This document shows, one piece after another, positions 1-7,350 of a stretch of DNA of 10,034 nucleotides. The DNA lies in the NCBI GenBank assembly GCA_004802705.1, contig SGPL01000865.1:1-10034 (forward strand). Direction: 5' to 3'. The notes below the pieces were generated by a model, which saw only the letters and a list, made by a program, of their open reading frames with translations, did not search any database and was not told the DNA's origin. The translations under genes and the position numbers were made by a program. Source of the DNA: Bondarzewia mesenterica. Lineage: Eukaryota; Basidiomycota; Agaricomycetes; Russulales; Bondarzewiaceae. Position 1 is the first letter of the stretch. Each line of letters opens with the position of its first letter.

Positions 1-336
1 GTGGGTGACTTCGAAGTACCCGTGGGCGCCGGCGCCTTTGGCGTGGACCTGGGGGACGATGGCGTCAGTGGTGGTGTGAGGGAAGAGAAGGGAGGGGGGG
101 ACGTACGACGCGCTCGGGGATGCGCTCGCGATCAAAGTGGGCGAGGAGATCGATGTGGTGAAAGTCTGGAAGGTTGAGGGGGCGGGTAACTATGGGGGAG
201 GCGGAGACAAACCTTGGAGGAGGAGGGGCCCGTTGCTGCCGATCTTCTGGGCTGCGTAGGGACGAGCGACGGGCGCGCCGTTGGAGGTGGTGTAGACGGC
301 ACCGTCCTTTGAGTCAAAGACTTGTTGAGAAGGCAT
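1..336 (-). CDS. haem catalase, N-terminal part (runs off left edge)
   Basis: This is the start of a monofunctional haem catalase (hydrogen peroxide to water and oxygen), probably the short-subunit type found in peroxisomes or cytosol. ATG is at 336-334. Exon 1 is 336-213, intron 1 is 212-166 (47 nt, GTTTGT...CCAG), exon 2 is 165-107, intron 2 is 106-49 (58 nt, GTACGT...CCAG), and exon 3 runs from 48 off the edge; reading frame is kept through both introns. The 77 visible residues start MPSQQVFDSKDGAVY and contain the family hallmarks LLLQDFHHIDLLAHFDRERIP and VVHAKGAGAHGYFEVT, with the expected catalytic histidine at residue 63 (codon 45-43). There is no N-terminal signal peptide, which fits an intracellular enzyme. 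The start is chosen because the spliced protein begins where short catalases usually do and is preceded by a TATA-like box and pyrimidine-rich leader. The haem-ligand Tyr and C-terminus are outside the window. Family identity is very secure; exact paralogue is not. Confidence 0.95.
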
Positions 337-337
337 G

Positions 338-410
338 GCTAAACTGACAGAGAGTGGGGGGAGAAGAGACGAGGGAAGAGAAAGGGTGGGAAGGAGGGGG
401 CGTTTAAATG
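338..410 (-). promoter_or_regulatory. core promoter and CT-rich leader of the catalase gene
   Basis: Read on the minus strand, a TTTAAA box at 408-403 lies about 67 nt upstream of the catalase ATG. Between the two is a long pyrimidine-rich run (about 401-345, purine-rich on the plus strand). A TATA-like box followed by a CT-rich leader is a common layout of strongly expressed fungal genes. The box and the composition are seen; their use as promoter and leader is inferred from position. Confidence 0.5.
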
Positions 411-1380
411 GAGGGGGTCAGGTGGGAAGGTCAGCGGGGGTGGACGCAGAGGCGATTCCAAACGAGGACGAGGATGGGAGGGACGGACGGGACCATTTCA
501 GTCAGCTGGTGGATGATGTCACGGCCTCGCCGCTGAGCTACCAAACTCCGTGAACAGTTTGGCCCTTTTCGGTCACGCCCAGTCTCTAGACCCACAAATA
601 TAACTCACGAGATGGCTGCCGATTTCTGATCGCCATCCACCGTAGCACGCGAGGGTCATACTCTACAGCTTTCTCGCGCGTCACCTGCTCCTTGTTCCGT
701 ACGCGCTGATTCATGCAGTCGTGCCGCACCCCGCGCAGTCACCATGCATGACAGCGCGATTGACGACGACGCGTCACCCCCGCGCTCCGTGCATTCATAT
801 CCCTCCGCTGTCCCTCGATCATACATCCCGATGCCTTCCATCCATCCATCCACCCCCCTCCCGTTCTCGTATCGTTTTGCCAGCACGTCAACGCCAACGT
901 CCGCTGGTTCCTTCCCGCGCGCGATCGGACGACACGGTCCCCCTTGAGAGGAGCGAACCACCTGAAGGGGGCATGCAGTCAAAAGTACGGGAGACTATGC
1001 ACCCAAGTGAGCAACCCCGACCCGTCAGCTCCGCGCGCTGTGCGTTTGTCACTCTCTCTTGTCCTTCCCATTCCACTCGTCGGCGCTTCGCGCTCTCGAG
1101 GGTCTCCGCTCACTTCCATGCCAAACACAAAATCCGTGATTCCCAAATCCTCTCACTCAGACTCCCCCTCTTTCGATCAGCGGTCGAGCGACTCCCAACT
1201 CGAACGCATCTCATCCAAACAAGATTGATCTGAGCTTTTGAATTCGAATCGGAATCCAGTCCTCACGAAACCAAAAATCGACCCGTCCCCCCATCCGTGC
1301 CGCTTGCGCAGGGCGACCGCGTCGACGCCCTCGTCTGAAGGACGGCAGTGCGAGATCGGCGTGCGTGCCGAAGAGACGAC
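411..1380. other. GC-rich intergenic DNA, no gene supported
   Basis: Long open frames occur on both strands (for example 721-1233 plus and 656-982 minus). They overlap one another, are dominated by Arg, Ser and Pro, and resemble no protein family I know, as expected of random reading in GC-rich DNA. The part next to 410 is likely upstream regulatory sequence of the catalase gene. A small TCCA x4 microsatellite lies at 837-852. Confidence 0.5.
837..852. repeat. (TCCA)4 microsatellite
   Basis: Four perfect head-to-tail TCCA units, followed by a short C-rich run. Too short to imply a function. Confidence 0.8.
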
Positions 1381-1472
1381 GACCGTGCACGTGGATGTGG
1401 AACGGAAGTGGCCAATGCCATGCGCATCGAGAGTCGACCGTGGACGTGGACGTGGAACGGGAGTGGCCATGG
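1381..1472. repeat. imperfect tandem repeat, 55-bp period, about 1.7 units
   Basis: The segment starting GACCGTGCACGTGGATGTGG at 1381 recurs at 1436 as GACCGTGGACGTGGACGTGG, and the match continues through GGAACGGNAGTGGCCA. The second unit ends near 1472. The repeat itself contains smaller GTGGAYGTGGA sub-repeats, which suggests replication slippage. Confidence 0.7.
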
Positions 1473-1571
1473 CGCAGGCGCCGCGAGTCATATCTACACA
1501 CCGACGCCTCTCTCTCCCTGCCTCTCTCCTTCCCTCCTTGATTCGCGCATCTCGTCCCCCCCACTCTCTCG

Positions 1572-2003
1572 CGACGCACGAACCACGCATCCAATCCCCT
1601 ATTCACATGCACGAGCGACGAGTGCCGGGCGGTCCTCACACGATCCCGATGACGCGCCCCTCATTCACTCGTGTACTTGCTCCCGGACCCGCTAGACTGA
1701 AGACTGAAGTACGCCGTCGAGGTCGAGGCGACGAGATCTGAACTGCGGGGAGAGGAGGGACGATAACTTACACACTGGCACACGGAAAGATGGTTGACAC
1801 TTGACTCCACGAATATTAAATATCAATTACCGATAAATTCAATTGCTTTGGAAAAACAAAGATCGATCGGTCGAATCGAAACAGTGGCTGCACTCCATTT
1901 CACTGGTAAGGGCCAGGAACGTGTGCGCGTGCGTACGACGAGCGTTGGCAACTACTGTAGTATGCAAATATTTTCCTTGTCTGAAGGCTCGGTACATAAT
2001 AAA
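1572..2003. repeat. dispersed repeat, copy 1 (432 bp), next to the tRNA-Asp gene
   Basis: From CGACGC at 1572 to CATAATAAA ending at 2003, this segment matches 3269-3976 in the same orientation. Shared blocks include GAACCACGCATCCAATCCC, GACGAGATCTGAACTGCGGG, GTGGCTGCACTCCATTTCAC and ACTACTGTAGTATGCAA. Over 1691-1800 against 3385-3494, I count 11 differences in 110 bases, 10 of them transitions. I see no terminal inverted repeats, no TG...CA ends and no convincing coding frame, so the class is unknown. Copy 1 lacks the ~268-bp segment found inside copy 2. It could be a non-autonomous mobile element or a plain segmental duplication. Confidence 0.85.
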
Positions 2004-2007
2004 AAAA
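2001..2007 (-). terminator. T7 RNA polymerase III terminator of tRNA-Asp
   Basis: On the minus strand a run of seven T begins 19 nt after the tRNA 3' end. A shorter T4 run lies even closer (2022-2019). Oligo-T downstream of a tRNA is the usual Pol III stop signal. Confidence 0.6.
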
Positions 2008-2025
2008 CGAAGGGTATGAAAATCA

Positions 2026-2098
2026 CTCCCTGGCGGGGAGTCGAACCCCGCTTTCGCGCGTGACAGGCGCGTGTACTGAACCGATATACTACCAGGGA
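2026..2098 (-). tRNA. tRNA-Asp (anticodon GTC)
   Basis: This is a complete, intronless 73-nt tRNA. The acceptor stem TCCCTGG (2098-2092) pairs with CCAGGGA (2033-2027), followed by discriminator G at 2026. The D stem is GTAT/GTAC with GGTT in the loop. The anticodon stem CGCGC/GCGCG is a perfect five-pair stem around loop CTGTCAC, giving anticodon GTC (2064-2062), which decodes GAC and GAT. The T arm CGGGG-TTCGACT-CCCCG supplies the B box. All stems pair, so it should be functional. CCA is not encoded, as normal in eukaryotes. It sits 22 bp from dispersed repeat copy 1. Confidence 0.97.
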
Positions 2099-2615
2099 CA
2101 TGTCCAATGCATCTATGCGGATTCACTTGACTGCGCTATGCGCTGCCGTGAGAGCTAGAAGAAATGACATTGTCAAATTCTGGCGCGAGCGACTCTATTC
2201 TCTTTGCCTTGTACTCCTGAAGCTTGAGAACGTGCGGTGCCACGCCTGATCTCGACGGCGGTGACCAGACTGCCCTTTGAATTACGTGGAAACAATATCA
2301 GAGCATGCGTGATGTCCTCTGATCCACCCACCGCTGCCCGTTGAGAACTTGAGACGGTTTTCTTGAACTGTCCCGCTAGGCGCTAGGCGTCGCGTCGCGT
2401 CGGCAGTGAATGCTGTGGATCCATCGAACACCGCTAGACGAGACCTACGTACGAGACGTATACTAGTACTAGTAAGCATTTTCTTACTTCTCTAGCATGC
2501 TTTCGAGAATCGAAAGTCACAGCAGAAACGTAAAGTGGGAGCGGTCGAGACACTGCTAGACTGCATACGGGCTCTGAGCTCTGAGCTCTGAACAGCTATA
2601 CTTGCCCTTGGGACG
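2099..2615. other. intergenic stretch 5' of the tRNA, no gene supported
   Basis: I recognise no coding region here. It contains a perfect 14-bp palindrome TACTAGTACTAGTA at 2461-2474 and three head-to-tail GCTCTGA units at 2571-2591. The only longer open frame (2282-2479, minus) has no recognisable feature. Confidence 0.5.
2571..2591. repeat. (GCTCTGA)3 short tandem repeat
   Basis: Three perfect 7-bp units lie 24 bp before the ATG at 2616. Probably a slippage product. Confidence 0.75.
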
Positions 2616-2922
2616 ATGTCGGGGTGGAGCTGGGACTCGTTCCAGAATCCAGACGAGGTGTTATATCATTGTGTTTGTGTTTGTGTTTCAGAGGTTTGGG
2701 CGGACTACGTGCTGGCAGACAACAGACCTGGAGCACCGGACGATGTCGAGATGCCGATGGTAGCCTTAGTAGTTGGAAGAGATCCTGGAGCCTGATGAGG
2801 TTCCTGTTCAGTACTCGGTATCGAAGCGACGTATGAGAAGAAAGAATAATCAACGCACGGAGGTACGTAGGAGTGCTCGACCGTGTCAGATCGTCCGAGA
2901 CTCCTTCTCATTGAGATCCTGA
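2616..2922 (+). pseudogene. possible small protein gene or decayed coding fragment, unknown function
   Basis: I do not recognise a family. An ATG at 2616 opens 59 codons to TGA at 2793-2795, starting MSGWSWDSFQNPDE. After a (GTGTTT)3-like segment at 2658-2693 the text turns strongly protein-like: VWADYVLADNRPGAPDDVEM. The 2658-2693 segment begins GT and ends CAGAG, like an intron, but at 36 nt it is short for one, and it is also in frame. Just before the TGA, another frame (2773-2922) continues with equally protein-like residues: LEEILEPDEVPVQYSVSKRR, then a basic stretch. Skipping one base near 2790 would join the two frames, suggesting a frameshift or an unseen splice. A third fragment near 3003-3062 reads YENEELVRSRLEEILQSTGD. 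Alternatives are chance frames or a multi-exon gene that I cannot resolve. Confidence 0.3.
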
Positions 2923-3268
2923 GATTTACAAGTTGATAAGGAATGCGGTGACGAACTCGCCGAAGGTGAAGACTACATCAGAATGCTCGGCCCGCCACTC
3001 GTTATGAAAATGAGGAGCTGGTGCGATCCAGACTCGAGGAGATCCTTCAATCCACTGGAGACACAACGATCCTATCCTATCCCTCTCACGCTCTTCACAG
3101 CCAGTCCCGAGTCCCGTACTCCATCGACGTCACCTCGCATCTCTCATCTCTCATCTCTCACCTGGCCGTCCCAAAAACCAACAAAACCAAAAAACGCCGC
3201 GAGTCTGACAGACTCGCGACCTCGGAGCGCAAGCAAGTCCAGCCTAGCACGTCTCTTAGCCATTCTAT
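2923..3268. other. intergenic stretch with weak coding-like signal at its left side
   Basis: Apart from the acidic, helix-like fragment at about 3003-3062 noted with the preceding candidate, I see nothing recognisable. A slippage-prone run of TCTCATC units lies at about 3137-3160. Confidence 0.35.
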
Positions 3269-3976
3269 CGACGCGTGAACCACGCATCCAATCCCATTTT
3301 TTACATGCACGAGCGACGAGTGACAAGTGACGAGCGGTCCCGACACAATCCCGGTGACGCGCTCACGCACTTGCTCCCAGCCCCGCTAGGCTGAAAACTG
3401 GAGTACGCCACCGAGGTCGAGGTGACGAGATCTGAACTGCGGGGAGAGGATGGACGATAACTTACGCATTGGTACACGGAAGGATGGTTGACACTAACTC
3501 GAGTCTCGACGAATATCAAATATTAATTACCGATAAATTCGATGGCTTTGGAGGAGAAAAGATCGATCGATCGAATCGGAATAGTGGCTGCACTCCATTT
3601 CACTGGTAAGGATTAGGGATGTGGGCGTGTGCGTGTGCGTATATGTTAGGTATATTGTTTTTCCTTCGCGCTGACTTTCTGACTTGCTTGCAGAATCCGC
3701 TGCGCTCGCAAAAGTCGGCGTTCTCCGACTTTGATTCTCCGCTACTGTACAGTTACTACTTAAACCTTCGTACCTGCACTTGTACCGGGGAGTTTTCTGG
3801 ATCTCGCAACGAGAGTCTCACTTACGGTTCTTTCGTCGTTTGATCCGCAAGAGCTCCTAAACTCATGTGATAAGACGCTTGTGCTCAAACACAGCCTCTC
3901 CTCACAGTATATGAGCGTTGGTAACTACTGTAGTATGCAAGTAATTTCCTTGTCTTAAAGCTCAGCACATAATAAA
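3269..3976. repeat. dispersed repeat, copy 2 (708 bp, with a nested ~268-bp extra segment)
   Basis: This matches 1572-2003 in the same orientation from CGACGC at 3269 to CATAATAAA ending at 3976. Without the extra internal segment it is about 440 bp, close to copy 1. No tRNA follows this copy; the match stops in the short A/T-rich tract that precedes the tRNA in copy 1. The two copies differ mainly by transitions, so the duplication is not very recent. Confidence 0.85.
3639..3913. mobile_element. unclassified insertion inside repeat copy 2, flanked by 7-bp direct repeats
   Basis: The repeat alignment breaks after the GT-rich tract and resumes at GAGCGTTGG. The extra sequence (3646-3906) is flanked by identical GTATATG at 3639-3645 and 3907-3913, as left by a target-site duplication. 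I see no terminal inverted repeats. Inside are a plus-strand open frame (3619-3843, 74 codons, no recognised domain), a splice-acceptor-like TTGCTTGCAG ending at 3693, and an 8-bp hairpin AAAGTCGG/CCGACTTT at 3711-3732. The opposite reading is a deletion in copy 1 between short direct repeats. Confidence 0.45.
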
Positions 3977-4029
3977 TAAATAAAAATCAAGGAGACATCT
4001 AAACAGAGTGGAAGGGGTGCGCGCCTAAT

Positions 4030-4056
4030 GCCACGTGGACCACGTGGCGCCACGTG
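4030..4056. promoter_or_regulatory. three CACGTG E-box motifs in two overlapping palindromes
   Basis: CACGTG occurs at 4032-4037, 4041-4046 and 4051-4056. The first two form an odd-centred palindrome, GCCACGTGG-A-CCACGTGGC (4030-4048). The last two form the perfect 16-bp palindrome CACGTGGCGCCACGTG (4041-4056). CACGTG is the classic site for bHLH factors such as Cbf1- or Pho4-like proteins in fungi. The motifs are certain; regulatory use is speculative because no recognised gene starts nearby. Confidence 0.4.
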
Positions 4057-4095
4057 AGGAACGAGCGCTGGGGATTTCCATGAGGGACGAGTGGC

Positions 4096-4591
4096 TGACT
4101 AATCTTGCACGAGGAACGAGCGCCCAGGCATCAGCTGTCTTTCGCTACCTCAACGCAAGGAACCAGTGCTCGGGAGTACAAGGAATAGGCACAATAAAAT
4201 ATTTTTCATGCACAGCCATAAGGATAACTTACTGTGAGGGATGGGCAGCAAATCACAGGCATTGGACTGTCATAATGCTAAGTAATTCTTAAAAAAAATC
4301 AATGGGTTTGTGCTTAGGCACATTGTAACTAATCTCGCATGAGGAATGTGTATCTCCATGAGCACTAACATCATTCACTACCTATAAGCACAAGGAACAA
4401 CTGCTCAAGTAGTGACCAAAGTACAAGGAATGGGCACAATAAAGAGTTTTTATGCATGAGCATGAGGGATAACTTAGAAGTGGGCATAACAGCTATAGAA
4501 TTTGTTATGAGGGATGGGCAGTGAGTCATAAGCACTCAACTGTTATAATTTTCAAAAAAATCAATAGATGAGTCTGCACTTGGGCACATTG
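4096..4591. repeat. two imperfect tandem units (about 230 and 266 bp)
   Basis: Unit A (4096-4325) and unit B (4326-4591) share, in the same order, ACTAATCTYGCAYGAGGAA, GTACAAGGAATRGGCACAATA, GAGGGATGGGCAG, the tract of A followed by TCAAT, and the end block GGCACATTG. Unit B has about 36 extra bases, 28 of them between the second and third shared blocks. A leading fragment at 4056-4068 (GAGGAACGAGCGC) recurs exactly at 4111-4123. Neither unit has a credible coding frame. They look like an old, diverging local duplication or satellite-like repeat. Confidence 0.75.
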
Positions 4592-6310
4592 AAGCTTTGG
4601 CTCAAATATTGATTTTCATGACTTTAAATGATGATAAGCATAGCAAGCCAACCTTAATACAAAATGTTAAATTATTATTTTAGGTAGTAATATCTCAAGT
4701 AGTGTCAGCGAGAAAGCATGTATGTAAGTCTTTGATGAATGTGCCTTGCATTTTACACATATCTAAAGAATATAAGCAGGACTTGCAATTTTCTGTCATC
4801 TACCCACATGATTTGATTGTATTGATTTCGAGTTCAATTCTGCGCCTGATGTTGCATCCGCTCCCTGTCTGCTCTTGCACTTTTTTTTATCATCTGAAAC
4901 TTTATTGTATTTAAGGTCAATTCCTGACTTGATGTTGCATCCACTCTCTGTCTGCTCTTTGCCTTCACACACTCTTCTCATGCTTTGCTCTCTTCATTTC
5001 TACCACCATAGCCTTTAGTTGCTATTTTTTTAGTCCTGTTGGGATCACTCACCATGAGGGTATACATCCATTCAAACCTCACACTTATTTCTATGACAGC
5101 TTTCTTGCCTCCGATGATGATAGTGCATATAATCTCGATGTTCATATTTACGTCTTTGTCTCTTTTGATGAGGTTATCCCTCACGATAGCCTATATTTCA
5201 TTTCTACATGTCTCAACATTTCTGCATTTGATGATGTAGATATGCTTGCTGATGTTGACATCATGTCCTCACAGAGCACTGTGTGCTCTTTTAAGGCTGA
5301 TATTCTTAATTTATTTATTTGTGAGATCTATGTCAACTTTCATTATTGTTTTCTTTTACTAATGCACCACCTTACAACTTATATGACCTTTGCCTTTTAG
5401 TGTTCACTTTCTGGGATACATTCTGTCCACTAGCAAAGCTAATCACATGCCTTTTAATGTTTTTATCAATCATAAGTTTGACATGACTATGTTGCAGTAG
5501 CTTGCTATTGCTGTTCATGACATCTATGCCACTTTTACCTCTATTTATAAAAAAAAAAATTAATATTTTTATTATTTCTAGCAATTTAATAATGAATATT
5601 TGTTAAAATCTCTTATGAATTATATAATGCAGCATTTTTGTATATAAACTCCCTTTCTCAAGGTGGTGACAAGCAAATTCTATGCATTAAGAGGTTTAAC
5701 GTACGCCTTTATAAATCAGCAATATATCATTTAACACTCTGTAAATATCAATGTTATCATTCTGCACACCCCTGAGTGATGCAGCAATAGCATTTAAAAA
5801 GTGCTGATGATGCATAGCATACTCTCATGTAAGAGAAACGACATGCACAGTGCATCAAAGCTTATGCATCAAAGCCAAAAAACCTACCCTAGAAAAAGAT
5901 TCACTACATAGAGCTCTATAAACAAATAGCAACAAATAGCATAGTTCAAAAATGTACTATTGCCTGCACATGCTAAAGATATCAGCAACAACACTGTCAA
6001 ACATATGCAGAAACATACAAAACAGTGAACAGGACTATGCACATGATAAAAGAGAGTGCACAAATGAACAAATGACAGCAAAAATATAAACAGCAAAAGA
6101 TGTGAGACCAAACAGCTGAATAAGTGAATATAATATGTGGAATCAACACTGAATAAGATCGTAAGACAAGAATAAATATTTAACTGTATTACCATGGCGA
6201 GCGTAGCGAGCCAACCTTGGCTTAAAATAGTGAAATAAAAATAAATAAAAATATTTAACATACTGAGGCATATTATTAATTAAGTGTTTAAATTTTAGAC
6301 TGATATACTG
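4592..6310. other. AT-rich island without recognisable genes
   Basis: Base composition drops sharply to AT-rich compared with both flanks. All open frames are short; that at 5884-6261 (minus) is a run of hydrophobic and aromatic residues typical of chance translation of AT-rich DNA. The frame at 4978-5184 (minus) is more mixed but matches nothing I know. Poly-A/T tracts, a small hairpin (AGAGCAC/GTGCTCT, 5273-5289) and an odd GC-rich GCGAGCGTAGCGAGC (6197-6211) stand out. An ancient, decayed transposon is the likeliest origin, but no transposase or reverse-transcriptase motif is visible. Confidence 0.45.
4833..4960. repeat. 83-bp-period tandem duplication in the AT-rich island
   Basis: GATGTTGCATCC at 4848 recurs at 4931, each followed by RCTCYCTGTCTGCTCTT and preceded by a TCAATTC block. 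The two ~45-bp blocks are separated by an unrelated T-rich spacer. Confidence 0.65.
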
Positions 6311-6625
6311 TATGTTTACGCTTCACGGTCTGATAGAATGGTTTTCAGCTCAGAACAAAGCCTTGCGACATGGGTAGGTTATGACGACTGCTCTGGAGAC
6401 ATGCCACAGCCGATTTGGGCTTGAACATACCCCGTTTAGGTACAGTAAGGCAGGGTTTCTTGCGGAAATTTTCTGCCCGAGTCGCTGCAGGTTGCTGCAG
6501 GATTTAAGTTTCGGATTGTAGTCTGTTCCTCTCGACGGTCCACAGGAGGCATCCGGATGTCCTGCCGGATGTCCGCAGCCCTGTGGGTCCCATCCGCTCA
6601 TCCGGATTGGGTTTACTCTGTCCGG
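6311..6625. other. repeat-like segment with clustered CCGGATGTCC motifs
   Basis: Composition returns to near balanced at about 6310. At 6550-6607 there is a perfect palindrome CATCCGGATG (6550-6559), two direct CCGGATGTCC copies (6553-6562 and 6565-6574) and a further ATCCGGAT (6600-6607). A GCTGCAGGTTGCTGCAGG doublet lies near 6484-6501. The minus-strand frame 6350-6631 has no domain that I recognise. It abuts the probable LTR and may be part of another mobile element. Confidence 0.35.
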
Positions 6626-7350
6626 TGTCACACCCCCACCCGGTCAGGTCGTAAACATACAGTAGTACAAGATGTGGCGACGTACATAGAAATTCGATGA
6701 AAGCTCAATGCCACTATTTGGCGTGGCCGTGGCTTCCACCTTCACGATTGTCGTGCTTGCGTTCAATCGACGTCCCTGTGCGGCTGATGAGAGAACAATT
6801 TGGATAGGGGTGTCTTAGATCGCAGAGTGTGCGACCTCGATCTGGGAAGTTTTCAGAGACCTAAAGGTTTAGGTGTAACGGATAACGGAGTGTATTTGGC
6901 CAGCTACGCTGACTAAGCAGCTCAGGTAATTACGGTAAACTACCTCGTTGGCTCGTCGATTGTAAGGGAGGGAGAATGGAAGAGAATAAGAAAGGAAACC
7001 AATAGAGAGTCAGGGGGGAAAGGGAAAGGGACCGGGAATCTCACATGGTGACATGAAGACCACCTGGTTAGAAAAGGAGGAAGAAAGAGAGATCCAGACC
7101 CACTGGGAGAAATGTAGTAGCGCGTATGCTGATACTCTAGTAGGATATGAGCCGGCTGCATGCGGTGGTTCTGTGAGGCTGATGGTGGGATAGCCATATA
7201 AGCTTGGTAGTGCCATAGGACCAGTTCACTTCTGGTCAATCCACTCATGGAGACGGTTCGCTATAGCTACGGTGCCCCTTTGTCGGCTGCTACCATCCGG
7301 CTTCCGGAGTGATCTCTCAGCTCGCGCAAGACAGTCAAAGGAGTGTGACA
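6626..7350 (+). mobile_element. probable solo LTR of a retrotransposon (725 bp)
   Basis: The segment begins TGTCACACCC and ends GAGTGTGACA, so it has TG...CA termini within perfect 8-bp terminal inverted repeats (10 bp if the outer GG/CC are counted). Such ends are typical of fungal Ty3/Gypsy-type LTRs. A TATA-like CATATAAGC lies at 7195-7203, about 150 bp from the end, where a U3/R boundary promoter would sit. A purine-rich stretch runs through about 6962-7097. No gag, protease or reverse-transcriptase frame exists on either side, so it would be a solo LTR. The five flanking bases (TCCGG and CCCTA) do not match, so a target duplication is missing. A TIR-bearing non-autonomous DNA element is the alternative. 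Confidence 0.5.
7195..7203 (+). promoter_or_regulatory. TATA-like box within the probable LTR
   Basis: CATATAAGC is located in the last quarter of the element, as expected for the transcription start of a plus-strand LTR. Function is inferred only from position and motif. Confidence 0.35.

Noticed and set aside
721..1233. 170-codon plus-strand open frame
   Set aside because: Arg/Ser/Pro-rich, overlapped by several open frames on both strands in GC-rich DNA, no domain, no convincing promoter or splice structure.
1177..1741. Overlapping 137-167-codon frames on both strands
   Set aside because: They cross the 55-bp tandem repeat and run into the dispersed repeat; the composition is that of shadow frames.
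4032..4056. CACGTG array considered as a CRISPR-like or replication-origin array
   Set aside because: Only three short units, no spacers of constant length, and a eukaryotic context.
4978..5184. 68-codon minus-strand frame with mixed, protein-like composition
   Set aside because: Best-looking frame in the AT-rich island but short, isolated and without recognised similarity.
5884..6261. 125-codon minus-strand frame rich in Leu, Ile, Phe and Cys
   Set aside because: Looks like a membrane protein, but in AT-rich DNA such hydrophobic runs arise by chance; no family motif and no start context.
6962..7097. Purine-rich tract as a retrotransposon polypurine tract
   Set aside because: A polypurine tract should lie immediately outside the 3' LTR; this one is internal to the proposed LTR, so it is only compositional bias.
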